A DNA stretch of 64,000 nt from Tragulus kanchil (GCA_022376925.1 JAIOJX010000032.1:206518939-206582938); one strand, 5' to 3'. Numbered from the stretch's first letter, positions 1-12,040 are shown. Program-made: numbers and translations. The notes: generated by a model not told the origin, from the letters alone.

Positions 1-420
1 TTTGACTGTTAAAAGACATTATGCACTTTTAGTTAATAGCATCTTTTAGAATATATTACCTTTCATTTTGAAATTCATATTTCTTAAATTATAATGTTAT
101 GTTTTTTCTACTACATCACGGTCCTCTTTGCAATCATTATTTTAAATTAGGTCAAGTACTTAGTGTATATGCTAGCCAGCTCTGCCACACATTGATAAAG
201 CACACATTTTATAGCTGGAAAGAACCTCAGAAATAATGTTATCCAACTCATTTTCTTTTCCATATGAGAAAATCAATGAGTTTGTTTACCTAAGCAGGTT
301 TAGAATTGCCTGTCAGTTGACTGGAACATGTAATCAACAATATAGCTATAAACAGCCCAGAAGTACAAGCTGTCCCCAGTCTTGGGCTTAACAAGCTTCC
401 TGATATCTCAATCCTGCCTT

Positions 421-468
421 GCATTGCCAGGCAGACTCTTTACCCACTGGACCACCAGGAAGCCCTGC
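421..468 (-). mobile_element. tRNA-type SINE head fragment
   Basis: The sequence ends in the mirror image of the ruminant SINE head (cttcctggtggtccagtggg on the minus strand). Only about 48 bases remain. It starts exactly at the duplication junction, so the rest of the element lies outside the window. Confidence 0.7.
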
Positions 469-621
469 TATTTCCTTCCTAACAAACTGAAGGACATATT
501 ACTCTTCCCATTTTGTGGGTCAGGGAACAGTGCAGTCTGTGAAGTGTCTGAGCTTAAAACCTCTCTCTCTCTGTGAAAAGGGAAATTAGTGCATATTAAT
601 GAGCTATAAAAGACACACTAG

Positions 622-823
622 AACTTCCCTGGTGGCTACACAGAAAACAATTCGCCTGTAATGCAGGAGACATAGGTTTGATCCCTGTATGGAGAAAACC
701 TCCTGGAGAAGAGAATGGCAACCTACTTCAGTATTCTTGCCTGGAAAAACCCATGGACAGAGAAGCCTGGTGGGCTATAGTCCATGGAGTCACAGAGTCA
801 GACACAACTTAGTGACTAAACAC
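622..823 (+). mobile_element. Bov-tA-type SINE
   Basis: It has a tRNA-Glu-like head (aacttccctggtggct, then a B-box-like ggtttgatccctg). The Bov-A body follows, with the typical cctggagaagagaatggcaa and tattcttgcctgg blocks and an acacaacttagtgactaa end. About 200 bp, close to full length. Confidence 0.9.
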
Positions 824-1355
824 AAAGGTGCACTAACAGTGAAGTGAGACCCTCCCTTTGGCATAATTAGAAAAATAAAAAAATTGAAAAGAAACTCACT
901 TTTTCTCTCTGATTTTGTGTCACCTAAAAGCATCTTGCTTCCTTAGTCTAAGCCGACTCACTTGTCCAACGGGCCTGGAATTCCGGCTGCCTTTTTTCCC
1001 AACAGTGAATAACTTCATTAATAGAAAGAAGTGTTTTCATTGAAACCCAAACCTGAGGTAATGTAATCCACTTTTTAGCCAGATCATATAATATCTGACT
1101 TCTGTCTCAAAAAATAAAAAATTGGGTTATTTGACTGTTAAAAGACATTATGCACTTTTAGTTAATAGCATCTTTTAGAATATATTACCTTTCATTTTGA
1201 AATTCATATTTCTTAAATTATAATGTTATGTTTTTTCTACTACATCACGGTCCTCTTTGCAATCATTATTTTAAATTAGGTCAAGTACTTAGTGTATATG
1301 CTAGCCAGCTCTGCCACACATTGATAAAGCACACATTTTATAGCTGGAAAGAACC
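824..1355. other. Non-repeat AT-rich sequence
   Basis: No coding exon or RNA gene is visible. It includes the start of the second copy of duplication 1, at 1130. Confidence 0.5.
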
Positions 1356-3590
1356 TCAGAAATAATGTTATCCAACTCATTTTCTTTTCCATATGAGAAA
1401 ATCAATGAGTTTGTTTACCTAAGCAGGTTTAGAATTGCCTGTCAGTTGACTGGAACATGTAATCAACAATATAGCTATAAACAGCCCAGAAGTACAAGCT
1501 GTCCCCAGTCTTGGGCTTAAACCAAGCTTCCTGATATCTCAATCCTGCCTTAGCTTCAACCTTGCTCTTTAATTTGGTTCTTTGGTTTTTCTCCACCTTT
1601 GTAGGAGTAGTTTCCCCTTGACCCCAAACTACCAAAGAGGCTTTAAGGATCGCAGGTCTGGGGGGCATTCACTGGTGGATTAATAAGTATGTTATATGAG
1701 AAAGGAAAAAGAAGCTGTCAACAACTGCGAAGGCTCTCAGATTTTTTTAACCCACTTTGCAAGTTAACAAGTTAACTTTCCACATAGATGCTGGCAGAAC
1801 ACAGAAGACTTCTGCATCTGAAGCAAAGGACTTCTTCATTCACAGCAATAGTAGCAGGAGCATGGACATTTTCTCATGGTGATTCCCAAGTCCCAGTTCC
1901 CAAGGCAACACAACAAGGACCAGGTGACACCTACATATAACAGTGAGGCCCATTGCAAGACAGGAAGCCCAAGCTCAGGGAACCAGATTTGAAAGAATGG
2001 ACAGTAAGCAGGCCTGTACTTCGCCCTGAGAAAGACACTATCTGAGAAAAGACAGTCTGGAACAAAGGGCAATCAGTGGTTCTGCTCATGAGGCATGCAC
2101 ACAGGGCATGCAGAAACATGATGTACGTGAGCTCATGGTCCTCTAGCTACACCAGAAGGCCAGGGATGGGGAAGAGGGGAGTGGAAGCACAGATCATCCT
2201 GTCCTTGCTCTATTGATTGCTATTGATTTCAGTGGTGGAACGAGCATTTGTTAGCAGTTTTTGTCATGTGTCTCACTTTTTTATGCCCATAGCCCTCAAT
2301 TCACTACCTTGACAGGATTTAGACAATTCTAAGGGTTTCTTCGCACAGCTGTTAGAAATCTCTAGAAGCTCCATAAGTTCACAGAAGGGAGAAGGTGGTA
2401 GCCTTCCAAACATTATTTACTTCCTGGAAATAGTGCATGCTGGGAGAACTATGGGGCCACACTTAATTGCCTTTTCTAAATCAGAAATAATGTTATCCAA
2501 CTCATTTTCTTTTCCATATGAGAAAATCAATGAGTTTGTTTACCTAAGCAGGTTTAGAATTGCCTGTCAGTTGACTGGAACATGTAATCAACAATATAGC
2601 TATAAACAGCCCAGAAGTACAAGCTGTCCCCAGTCTTGGGCTTAAACCAAGCTTCCTGATATCTCAATCCTGCCTTAGCTTCAACCTTGCTCTTTAATTT
2701 GGTTCTTTGGTTTTTCTCCACCTTTGTAGGAGTAGTTTCCCCTTGACCCCAAACTACCAAAGAGGCTTTAAGGATCGCAGGTCTGGGGGGCATTCACTGG
2801 TGGATTAATAAGTATGTTATATGAGAAAGGAAAAGAAGCGTCAACAACGGCGAAGGCTCTCAGATTTTTTTAACCCACTTTGCAAGTTAACAAGTTAACT
2901 TTCCACATAGATGCTGGCAGAACACAGAAGACTTCTGCATCTGAAGCAAAGGACTTCTTCATTCACAGCAATAGTAGCAGGAGCATGGACATTTTCTCAT
3001 GGTGATTCCCAAGTCCCAGTTCCCAAGGCAACACAACAAGGACCAGGTGACACCTACATATAACAGTGAGGCCCATTGCAAGACAGGAAGCCCAAGCTCA
3101 GGGAACCAGATTTGAAAGAATGGACAGTAAGCAGGCCTGTACTTCGCCCTGAGAAAGACACTATCTGAGAAAAGACAGTCTGGAACAAAGGGCAATCAGT
3201 GGTTCTGCTCATGAGGCATGCACACAGGGCATGCAGAAACATGATGTACGTGAGCTCATGGTCCTCTAGCTACACCAGAAGGCCAGGGATGGGGAAGACG
3301 GGGGAGTGGAAGCACAGATCATCCTGTCCTTGCTCTATTGATTGCTATTGATTTCAGTGGTGGAAAGAGCATTTGTTTGCAGATTTTGGCATGTGTCTCA
3401 CTTTTTGATGCCCATAGCCCTCAATTCACTACCTTGACAGGATTTAGACAATTCTAAGGGTTTCTTCGCACAGCTGTTAGAAATCTCTAGAAGCTCCATA
3501 AGTTCACAGAAGGGAGAAGGTGGTAGCCTTCCAAACATTATTTACTTCCTGGAAATAGTGCATGCTGGGAGAACTATGGGGGCCACACTA
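1356..3590. repeat. Near-identical duplication 2 (offset about 1125)
   Basis: Copy 1 is 1356-2463 and copy 2 is 2481-3590. They differ by a few single-base changes and small indels. A 17-base filler (2464-2480) separates them. The unit holds no recognisable gene or young repeat. The open frames in it occur twice simply because the DNA does. Confidence 0.93.
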
Positions 3591-5447
3591 CAGTCAGGTA
3601 TTGATGTACATCCATCTCTTGCACCATGTCTGTCAATACCTATAATAAATGTAGTAAGGTTTGCTAGTCACTGTGATACAGTCTATAAGACTTCCAGACT
3701 TGATCTAGTCTCTCATTTGAAACCAGGACTAGATGGGCCACAAAATCAGCCTTTAAACACTCTTTGTTTTTGTTTTTTTTTGCCACTTCTATTGGTCTTC
3801 CATTTATTCATTTTAATCCATCTTTGTTCTTTGGCCTGTGTGGACCTTCCATTGAAAGGGTTTTACCTCGATTTGAGACTTAAACCCAGGGCCCAGACCT
3901 GATCGAACACTGTTTGGGACTCGAACCCATGCGTCTAGGACTTGAACCCAGCCTAAACCCTGTCTGGGACTTGAACCCACGCAGCCGGGACTTAATCCAG
4001 CACTCACCCAACCTCTGGACCCACCGAGGTTCAGGTTCTTCCTGCCTCAACGCAGAAAGAATTCAGCGAGAAGTAGAGTGATAGACAAGAAGGGGATTTA
4101 TTAGGATAGAGTACTTATAAGAGGTGCAAGCGGGCAGGCAGGAAAGCTCCACTCTCCTTCAATTGAGTGGGCAGCAGTATATATATATATATAGGATGGT
4201 AGAAGACCACCCCCCCCTCCAAGTAGACACATACATCATTGGTTGCTTCTTCGCCAGCTCCTCCTTCATCAGCTGTTTATACCCAGTCAAGTCTGCTTTA
4301 CTGAACAAGCAGCAGCTGTCCTGAGTTATCGCAACTCACTGGCCTCCCAACCTTTCTTTTTCACTCACCAGAAGGCCAGGGATGGGGAAGACGGGGAGTG
4401 GAAGCACAGATCATCCTGTCCTTGCTCTATTGATTGCTATTGATTTCAGTGGTGGAAAGGGCATTTGTTTGCAGATTTTGGCATGTGTCTCACTTTTGAT
4501 GCCCATAGCCCTCAATTCACTACCTTGACAGGATTTAGACAATTCTAAGGGTTTCTTCACAGCTGTTAGAAATCTCTAGAAGCTCCATAAGTTCACAGAA
4601 GGGAGAAGGTGGTAGCCTTCCAAACATTATTTACTTCCTGGAAATAGTGCATGCTGGGAGAACTATGGGGGCCACACTACAGTCAGGTATTGATGTACAT
4701 CCATCTCTTGCACCATGTCTGTCAATACCTATAATAAATGTAGTAAGGTTTGCTAGTCACTGTGATACAGTCTATAAGACTTCCAGACTTGATCTAGTCT
4801 CTCATTTGAAACCAGGACTAGATGGGCCACAAAATCAGCCTTTAAACACTCTTTGTTTTTGTTTTTTTTTGCCACTTCTATTGGTCTTCCATTTATTCAT
4901 TTTAATCCATCTTTGTTCTTTGGCCTGTGTGGACCTTCCATTGAAAGGGTTTTACCTCGATTTGAGACTTAAACCCAGGGCCCAGACCTGATCGAACACT
5001 GTTTGGGACTCGAACCCATGCGTCTAGGACTTGAACCCAGCCTAAACCCTGTCTGGGACTTGAACCCACGCAGCCGGGACTTAATCCAGCACTCACCCAA
5101 CCTCTGGACCCACCGAGGTTCAGGTTCTTCCTGCCTCAACGCAGAAAGAATTCAGCGAGAAGTAGAGTGATAGACAAGAAGGGGATTTATTAGGATAGAG
5201 TACTTATAAGAGGTGCAAGCGGGCAGGCAGGAAAGCTCCACTCTCCTTCAATTGAGTGGGCAGCAGTATATATATATATATAGGATGGTAGAAGACCACC
5301 CCCCCCTCCAAGTAGACACATACATCATTGGTTGCTTCTTCGCCAGCTCCTCCTTCATCAGCTGTTTATACCCAGTCAAGTCTGCTTTACTGAACAAGCA
5401 GCAGCTGTCCTGAGTTATCGTCAACTCACTGGCCTCCCAACCTTTCT
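3275..5447. repeat. Near-identical duplication 3 (offset 1089-1093)
   Basis: Copy 1 is 3275-4357 and copy 2 is 4368-5447, separated by about 10 bases of filler. The unit contains the 3' part of a minus-strand SINE and most of an LTR-like element, so both appear twice. Confidence 0.93.
3859..4357 (-). mobile_element. LTR-like element of an endogenous retrovirus, truncated copy
   Basis: GC-mixed sequence with repeated gggacttgaaccca-like motifs. Read on the minus strand it has a TATA-rich run (about 4172-4191), and an AATAAA signal follows (complement of 4097-4102). That order is expected for promoter and polyadenylation signals within an LTR. It resembles ruminant ERV LTRs from memory only. 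No internal gag, pol or env is present. This copy is cut at the duplication junction. Confidence 0.5.
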
Positions 5448-5527
5448 CAGCTGTCTCCCTTCTGCCTACCATCCCCTACTAGGACTCTACAACCACCTGC
5501 CTATTCTACTCTGTCCCTATCACCATC
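4948..5527 (-). mobile_element. LTR-like element, more complete copy
   Basis: Same element as at 3859-4357, here continuing to the SINE head at 5528. A minus-strand start near 5491 (tgtagagtcctagtagggg) is plausible but not proven. The AATAAA complement is at 5186-5191. It looks like a solo LTR: no viral coding sequence flanks it. Confidence 0.5.
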
Positions 5528-5729
5528 ACAGTGGCCTCTGTTGTCGCAGAGCACCGGCTCTGGGCGCATGAACTCCAGAGCCCTGGCTCAGTAATAGGAC
5601 ATATCAGTCCAGCAGCTCTGTGGCATGTGAGATTTTCCCAGGTCAGGGATGGAACCGGCGCCCCCCTGCACTGCAAGGGGGTGTCCTTATCCACTGGACC
5701 ACCAGGGAAGCCCCAAAATCAGCCTTTAA

Positions 5730-6138
5730 TTGTTACATGGGCTCCATCTCTAAGGCAGTTGTTTTGAATCCTGTAACCACGACCCAGAATCCAGGCTGCT
5801 GATTGTTAGGCTTCAAGGCTGTCGGTTTGGTTCCTCTGCCTGGGGGGGGATGAACTCTTAGACTAAAAGGAGGTCAATGCAGCTCAGAACAGGAGCTCAT
5901 AGATAGTGTCAGAACCACACCAGGACCTGGTACATGGTCCATATGGCGGTTCTGTGGCATTCTATAGGTCCTCCAGTTCTTTGCAGCACATCAGGTGGAA
6001 GTTAGCCAATCGACTGAACTCAGACAGGGAGACTCTGGCAGGTGAGTCAGTGACCACACCCTCCAACCAGGGGCAAAGGGAAAAAATTACGTCAGGAAAC
6101 CAGACAAAGCCCCGCAGTATAAGGCAAAGGCTCTTCAA
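5730..6138. other. Non-repeat sequence
   Basis: No gene, conserved motif or recognisable repeat seen, apart from a short G run near 5845. Confidence 0.45.
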
Positions 6139-6152
6139 ATTGGGATAGTCTT

Positions 6153-6436
6153 TTTTTTTTCTTTTTAATTTTGGCCTCTTTTACTGTTTATTTATTTATT
6201 TATTTATTTTCATCCATCTTTATTCTTTGGCCTGTGTGGGCCTCCCATTGCAGTGGCCTCTCTCTGGTTGCAGAGCACTGGCTCTGGGCGCATGCGCTCC
6301 AGAGTGCTGGCTTGTAATTGGACATACTGGTCTAGCCGCTCTGTGGCACATGGGATCTTTCCAGGTCAGGGTTCGAACTGGTGCCCCTTGCACTGCAAGG
6401 CAGTGTCCTTACCCACCGAACCACCAGGGAAGCCCC
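6153..6436 (-). mobile_element. CHR-type SINE with target-site duplication
   Basis: The minus-strand SINE has a T-rich tail (6153-6210), a body and a head ending ccaccagggaagcccc. Flanking direct repeats gggatagtcttt (about 6141) and gggataatcttt (about 6440) differ by one base and mark a normal retrotransposition event. Confidence 0.88.
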
Positions 6437-6478
6437 AGATGGGATAATCTTTAAGAGTGATTCTAAAAGAGTGATCGA

Positions 6479-6661
6479 GGGACTTTGCTGGTGGCCCAAC
6501 GGGTAAGAACACGCTTTGCAGTTTAGGAGATGCCAGTTCAATCCCTGGTCGGGTAACTAAGATTCCACATGCTGCAACTACTGAGCCCTCCTGCTCTGGA
6601 GTCCACATGTTACAACTCCCACATGATGCAACAAAGACCCGATGCAACCAAAAAAAAAAAC
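6479..6661 (+). mobile_element. CHR-type SINE
   Basis: The head is gggactttgctggtggccca and the B-box region is ttcaatccctggtcgggt. A CHR body with atgctgcaactactgagccc follows, and the element ends in an A tail (about 6650-6661). Imperfect flanking repeats (taaaagagtgatcgagg, ataaaagtgatagagagg) suggest a target-site duplication. Diverged, hence old. Confidence 0.85.
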
Positions 6662-7558
6662 CATAAAAGTGATAGAGAGGTCACAGATGGTCCAGCTGAT
6701 GGTCTGGGCTGCTCTAAATATAAGTGTAGAACTGGTCATCCAAAGGGGTCTTTTCATCTCAATGCCTTCTGGGAAATTCTGTTTGGAATTAGGATGTATC
6801 GATATAAGGGGACACATTAGGGAGTCCACAGGGGCCCCGTGTAAGAAACCCACAAGTTACAGCTTTTCTCCACAGTTCCTTGGAGTGCCTGTGAAAAATT
6901 CCAGTTTACAAAGACTCTCCAAAGAGCTTCTTATAGACTCTATATACTGCCGCTGTATGTGGTTCCTTGTGTGGTAATCCCCAGATATTACCACACTCAG
7001 AATAGGACGACTTCTTTTTCCCATAAGTCATAAGACCTAAGGTAACCTCATGAATGTCTAGTGATTTCTTGGCCTGAGAACTCAAATGACACCTCCTACG
7101 TTAATGCTAAGGCTGATGTCCCAGGACCAATAATTATTACTGGCAGAGGATTGTGGCAAGACTTCCTCCCCACTGTGCAGGGAGTTTAACCTTTAAGCTA
7201 TGCACAGGAAAAAGCAACCTGTTCAGAGTGACTGAACCCCAGCCTTGCTGACTGACCCAGATCCCAGGAACACTGTGTAGACTGCCTTGACTCTTGGATT
7301 TGTGTTTTCCTCCTCGTTATGAAAAGAAAGGTTGATTTACAAATCAACCTGGGTGGTTATACAACCTTGCTGGGTAAGTGTGGTCATCAAACACACAGAG
7401 AATTTCCACAGCAGCGTCTGACAGCTGACTCTGGTTTACTTCTGTTAACCATTTCTACACTTGGCCTCCACGTTGTGGCCTGTTAACACCAACAGTTACA
7501 GTGTCAGAGAAGAAGCTCCAGGAAACCATTTACAGGTTGGAGTTCATCCCTAAACCAG
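6662..7558. other. Non-repeat sequence
   Basis: No supported exon, RNA gene or young repeat. The short open frames here have no recognisable domain. Confidence 0.45.
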
Positions 7559-7794
7559 GGGATGAAACTGTACACCGTTGTATTTTCAAAGCCTGTCTCC
7601 GAGTTTCTAGGTGCGTGTTGTTCTGGGAACCTCCCAGAGAGCTGGCATTCTGGTATTGTGCCTGGCCCACCCAGCCGGACTTCCTGCTCAAATTGTAATC
7701 TGAAAGCCAGGGCTTCTAATACACATTCTGACACATGTGTCTAACACAGGATGCAAACACTTCCCAGAAAATACTACATTTAGAAAATGCTCCT

Positions 7795-8275
7795 GCATGA
7801 CTTTTCCATAGCTAGTGTAACACATTGCCACAAACCTGGTAGCTTAAAGCAACACAAGTGTTTTATCTAATGGGCTAAAATTAAGGTGTCAGTAGGAATG
7901 CATTCCTTTCTGGAGTCTCTATGAGAATCTGTTTCCTAGCCTTTTCCAGTTTCTGGAAGCTGCTGACATTTTCGGCTCATGACACTTTCTCCACCTTCAG
8001 AGTCAGCAACCTGTACGTCTCCGATCATTCATCCCAAGTCAAGCGTCCCTCTGACTGATGTCTCTTCTGCCTCCCTCTTTACGTTGTAGGATCCTTATGA
8101 TGATGGTGGCCCACACCAACCATCCAATGTAATCTCCTTATTTTAAGAGCAGCTAATTAACAACCTTAATTCTGCCTTGTAATGTAGCCTAATATATGCA
8201 TAGATTTTACGTATTTGGACAGGGACATTCTGGGGAGAACTGTTATTCTGTTAACCACAGTCTCCTCTTGTATTA
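7795..8275. mobile_element. MaLR-like LTR relic, copy 1
   Basis: A diverged match to the old mammalian repeat with the core tgtaacacattgccacaaac, then tagcttaaagcaacac, then aattaaggtgtcag, ending in a ttattctgttaaccaca box. Family assignment is from memory; no coding content. Confidence 0.5.
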
Positions 8276-8300
8276 CATGGAGGTAAGTAATATCTTACTT

Positions 8301-8500
8301 GGGGCTTCCCCGGTAGCTTAGTGGTAAAGAATCTGCATGCAAAGCAGGAGACCCAGGTTTGATCCTTGGTTGGGAAAATCCCCTGGAGAAGGGAATGACT
8401 ACCCACTCAAGTATTCTTGCCTGGAGAATAATTCCACGGACAGAGGAGCCTGGCAGGCTACAGCCCATAGAATTGCACAGAGCCAGAAACGAATAAGCAG
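8301..8500 (+). mobile_element. Bov-tA-type SINE, copy 1
   Basis: Head ggggcttccccggtagctta, B-box ggtttgatccttggttggg, Bov-A body, end near the (cag)n at 8497-8505. Duplicated at 9402-9601. Confidence 0.9.
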
Positions 8501-8896
8501 CAGCAGGAGCAATGTTTTACTTGAAAAACTGCTCAGTGTCTATCTCTCCAGCCAGACTATGCAGAAGGGCCAAACCTTTTAACTTACACCATATCTTAAC
8601 TGTACAGTCTGCAGCTGGTCCAACTTTCCTCATGAGCTGATGGTTCACCCTTAAACCAAAGGGATGAAACTGTACACCGTTGTATTTTCAAAGCCTGTCT
8701 CCGAGTTTCTAGGTGCGTGTTGTTCTGGGAACCTCCCAGAGAGCTGGCATTCTGGTATTGTGCCTGGCCCACCCAGCCGGACTTCCTGCTCAAATTGTAA
8801 TCTGAAAGCCAGGGCTTCTAATACACATTCTGACACATGTGTCTAACACAGGATGCAAACACTTCCCAGAAAATACTACATTTAGAAAATGCTCCT

Positions 8897-9376
8897 GCAT
8901 GACTTTTCCATAGCTAGTGTAACACATTGCCACAAACCTGGTAGCTTAAAGCAACACAAGTGTTTTATCTAATGGGCTAAAATTAAGGTGTCAGTAGGAA
9001 TGCATTCCTTTCTGGAGTCTCTATGAGAATCTGTTTCCTAGCCTTTTCCAGTTTCTGGAAGCTGCTGACATTTTCGGCTCATGACACTTTCTCCACCTTC
9101 AGAGTCAGCAACCTGTACGTCTCCGATCATTCATCCCAAGTCAAGCGTCCCTCTGACTGATGTCTCTTCTGCCTCCCTCTTTACGTTGTAGGATCCTTAT
9201 GATGATGGTGGCCACACCAACCATCCAATGTAATCTCCTTATTTTAAGAGCAGCTAATTAACAACCTTAATTCTGCCTTGTAATGTAGCCTAATATATGC
9301 ATAGATTTTACGTATTTGGACAGGGACATTCTGGGGAGAACTGTTATTCTGTTAACCACAGTCTCCTCTTGTATTA
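8897..9376. mobile_element. MaLR-like LTR relic, copy 2
   Basis: Second copy of the relic at 7795-8275, produced by duplication 4. It lacks one base in ggcccacacc (here ggccacacc). Confidence 0.5.
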
Positions 9377-9401
9377 CATGGAGGTAAGTAATATCTTACT
9401 T

Positions 9402-9601
9402 GGGGCTTCCCCGGTAGCTTAGTGGTAAAGAATCTGCATGCAAAGCAGGAGACCCAGGTTTGATCCTTGGTTGGGAAAATCCCCTGGAGAAGGGAATGAC
9501 TACCCACTCAAGTATTCTTGCCTGGAGAATAATTCCACGGACAGAGGAGCCTGGCAGGCTACAGCCCATAGAATTGCACAGAGCCAGAAACGAATAAGCA
9601 G
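9402..9601 (+). mobile_element. Bov-tA-type SINE, copy 2
   Basis: Base-for-base repeat of the SINE at 8301-8500. Two independent insertions would not share diverged bases, so this is a copied segment. Confidence 0.9.
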
Positions 9602-9894
9602 CAGCAGGAGCAATGTTTTACTTGAAAAACTGCTCAGTGTCTATCTCTCCAGCCAGACTATGCAGAAGGGCCAAACCTTTTAACTTACACCATATCTTAA
9701 CTGTACAGTCTGCAGCTGGTCCAACTTTCCTCATGAGCTGATGGTTGAGGGGATTTTTACTGAAAATTTAATTTTGGGGTCTTGGAAGTTCTATGACATC
9801 CATATAGAATCCTTTTGGTTGGTGAATGGTTTTTTTGTATAACTGACACTTAAGGAACACATATATGGGAGCTTTACAAACTAATTTAATTCTT

Positions 9895-10080
9895 GGGACT
9901 TCCCTGGTGGTCCAGTGGCTAAGACTCCACTCTCTCAATGCAGAGAACCCAGGTTTGATCCCTGGGCAGGAAACTAGGTCCCACATGCTACAACTAAAGA
10001 TTCCATATGCTACAGAGTGAAGATTGAAGATCCCAAGTGTTGCAACTGAGAGCTGGTAGAGCAAAAAAAAAAAAAAAAAA
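9895..10080 (+). mobile_element. CHR-type SINE with target-site duplication
   Basis: Head gggacttccctggtggtcca, B-box ggtttgatccctgggcagg and an 18-base A tail ending at 10080. Flanking repeats actaatttaattctt (about 9880) and actaatttaaatctt (about 10080) mark the target site. Confidence 0.92.
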
Positions 10081-10089
10081 CTAATTTAA

Positions 10090-10275
10090 ATCTTCTAACA
10101 ACCTTATCAACTATGCACAATTAAACTCATTTTATAGGCAAGGAAACTGAGACACAACAAAGGCTAAGTAACATGTCCAAGGTCACATAGGTCATATGTG
10201 GCAGAGATGGGACATGAAATCAGGTAGTGTGTGGACAGCTCCAGATCCTTGTTTCTAACCATCATACCAAGCTGC
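10090..10275 (-). mobile_element. MIR relic
   Basis: Reads as the complement of MIR: ggcaaggaaactgagacaca, then taagtaacatgtccaaggtc, then gtggcagagatgggac. An ancient mammal-wide SINE. Confidence 0.85.
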
Positions 10276-10784
10276 CTTGTCGTCTCAGTGTCTACTGGCT
10301 GGGAAGGTCCCTGTGGTCCCAGTTATGGCACATGAACTTGTGGATTCTTCAGCAAAGTCACCCCTTACTTCCCAACACTGGCTTCTACTGCATTGCAACC
10401 TGGTGCTCATTTCCCCCTGTGTTCTCACTAGTGCAGATACCTGTGTTCTCCAAGCTTCTTGCAGGATCACTTGGTTCTACCAGGGCGGTAGGCTGCTGGC
10501 TTTCAACCCGATAGCTATGTCATGTGGAAACCGTGGGGATTCAGGAGCACTAAGCCTCAGGCCTGGCTCTGCCTACCCAGCTTGACCACTGGGTTCACTT
10601 TGAAATGGCTGTCCTCTGGTATAGAACCACTTTGGAAGCAGCTTCATCTCAGACTTCCGGGGGGAAGCTGGGCGAGGACCCTTTCCCCAACTTTGTGCTT
10701 GCTGTATACTCATTAGGTAATGCACCTTCCCTGCTCCCATCTGAAACCTGGAGAGGAGGAAAAGCATAGTGCATGGGTTTTGTT
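10276..10784. other. Non-repeat sequence
   Basis: Moderately GC-rich, with open frames of up to about 100 codons on both strands but no domain, splice structure or coding bias I can support. Confidence 0.4.
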
Positions 10785-10966
10785 GTTGTTGTTGATTTGT
10801 TTATTTGGTTGCACCAGTTCTTAGTTGCAGCATGCAGGATTTTTATTTGCGGCATGTGAACTCTTAGTTGCAGCAGGTGGGATCTAGTTCCCTAAACAGA
10901 GATTGGACTGGGCCCCTGCATTGGGATCGTGGAGTCTTAGTCACTGGGCCGGCAGGGAAGTCCCCA
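10780..10966 (-). mobile_element. CHR-type SINE
   Basis: Tail ttgttgttgttgatttgttt, then blocks complementary to the CHR body (gttgcagcatgcaggat), ending cggcagggaagtccc. Strongly diverged. Confidence 0.82.
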
Positions 10967-11491
10967 CGATGCATTTCTGATTCTCTTCTCTCTTTCCTCT
11001 TTTCCCTCCGACTCTCTGGCAGCCCAGAAAGGGAGTGGCTACTCTTTCACTCCTTTAGAGGTGGCATAGCTGACTTGGGTGGCAGGGGCCTCTGCTCTGT
11101 TCAGAGAAGACTTAAGGAGCTGTTTTTTTAGGCTTGGCTTTGACTTACCAAGGAAGGAGAATGCTAAAGCATCTGGCAGCTGTCTTAAGTCATGACTTGT
11201 CTCTGCAACTATCTCATGGGACAACACCTTGAGGGCCGGCCCTTCATAGGCTGTCAGTGTCTGGTAATTACTTATTACTCTTTAAATCCAGAACTTCCAC
11301 ACTTCTTTGCCTGCATGCAAGAAATATGTTTTACACTATGATTCCATAAGAAAGTATGTATTATTATACACAAGTGAAACAAAAGGATAATATGTTTTAT
11401 TACTTAATGAAATGCATCTGATAACTAAACCAGAAAAAAATTTTTTAAAAAAACACTAATGGTGACCCATAATCCCCTTCTCCAGACAGAC

Positions 11492-11538
11492 CTGCTTGCT
11501 TCCTTCTCTGGAACATCTGCTTGCTTCCTTCTCTGGAA
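11492..11538. repeat. Small 25-base tandem duplication
   Basis: A 22-base block beginning ctgcttgcttccttctctgg occurs at 11492 and again at 11517, separated by 3 bases. Confidence 0.9.
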
Positions 11539-11604
11539 GTTCATGATGTTCGAGGTCGAACTCGATTACTATACTTCTCAAGTTGCATTGTAATTTATGT
11601 GTCT

Positions 11605-11698
11605 TTCTCTCCCACTAGGGAGAGATTTTGTCCTTTTCATCTTTGTATCCCTAGCACACACACCAGGAGACATTCAGTAAGTGTTAATTGAAGGGACG
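11605..11698 (+). mobile_element. L2 3' end relic
   Basis: The sequence has the order ctttgtatccctagcacaca, then cattcagtaagtgttaattg. This matches the L2 tail pattern of last-used, cost-of-life-type gcacatagtaggtgctcaat blocks in diverged form. Confidence 0.55.
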
Positions 11699-12040
11699 AG
11701 TGACAAATGCCTGCTTGCGGCTGCCCCAGAAGAGGACAGTGGTTTCTCTTATTGCATATCACCTAGTTCTGGAGTCCTAGGGCTCCAACCTTGTCCGTGA
11801 GGAGTCTGGTCTCAGGACAGGATTTCTACAAAAGTGAGAACAGCCACCTCCTGCAGAAAGGACCTCAATGTGTCGAAGGACGAAGACCACAGACTTTGAT
11901 TATTTCCCTCCCCTTAATTTTTTCCCCTGAGTTAATCTCTTTGCACACCCCTGCTAGAATGTCTTTATGTCCTCCATGGTAATTTGATAATATAAAACTG
12001 ACTGTGCAGATGCAAAATTCAGGGCATTTAGCATTTTTGC
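11699..12040. other. Non-repeat sequence
   Basis: Nothing recognisable seen. Confidence 0.4.

Larger units (their letters stand above)
1..1551. repeat. Near-identical duplication 1 (offset 1129)
   Basis: Bases 1-420 match 1130-1551 almost perfectly, with a 2-base indel near 390. Sequence 421-1129 follows copy 1 abruptly and leads into copy 2, so the full unit is about 1.13 kb and the first copy began before the window. The junction is at 420/421. A probable assembly artefact like the 17 others listed here. Confidence 0.9.
3741..5729 (-). mobile_element. CHR-type SINE split by an LTR-like insertion, with target-site duplication
   Basis: A 16-base direct repeat (caaaatcagcctttaa) occurs at 3741-3756 and 5714-5729. 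Between the two lies a minus-strand SINE in two pieces. The tail half is at 3757-3858 (T-rich tail, then ttctttggcctgtgtgga) and, because of duplication 3, again at about 4847-4947. The head half is at 5528-5713, ending in ggaccaccagggaagccc. The pieces abut at the same point of the SINE body, where an LTR-like sequence has entered. The SINE came first and the LTR later. The 1.1 kb duplication came last. Confidence 0.8.
7559..9747. repeat. Near-identical duplication 4 (offset about 1102)
   Basis: Copy 1 is 7559-8646 and copy 2 is 8661-9747. The 14-base filler reads like a corrupted version of the sequence just upstream of copy 1 (ttcatccctaaaccagggga becomes ttcacccttaaaccaaaggg). Confidence 0.93.

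Noticed and set aside
3859..5527. Endogenous retrovirus with genes
   Set aside because: Only LTR-like sequence is present. No gag, pol or env similarity appears in any frame, and the second LTR-like block is a duplicate, not the other end of a provirus.
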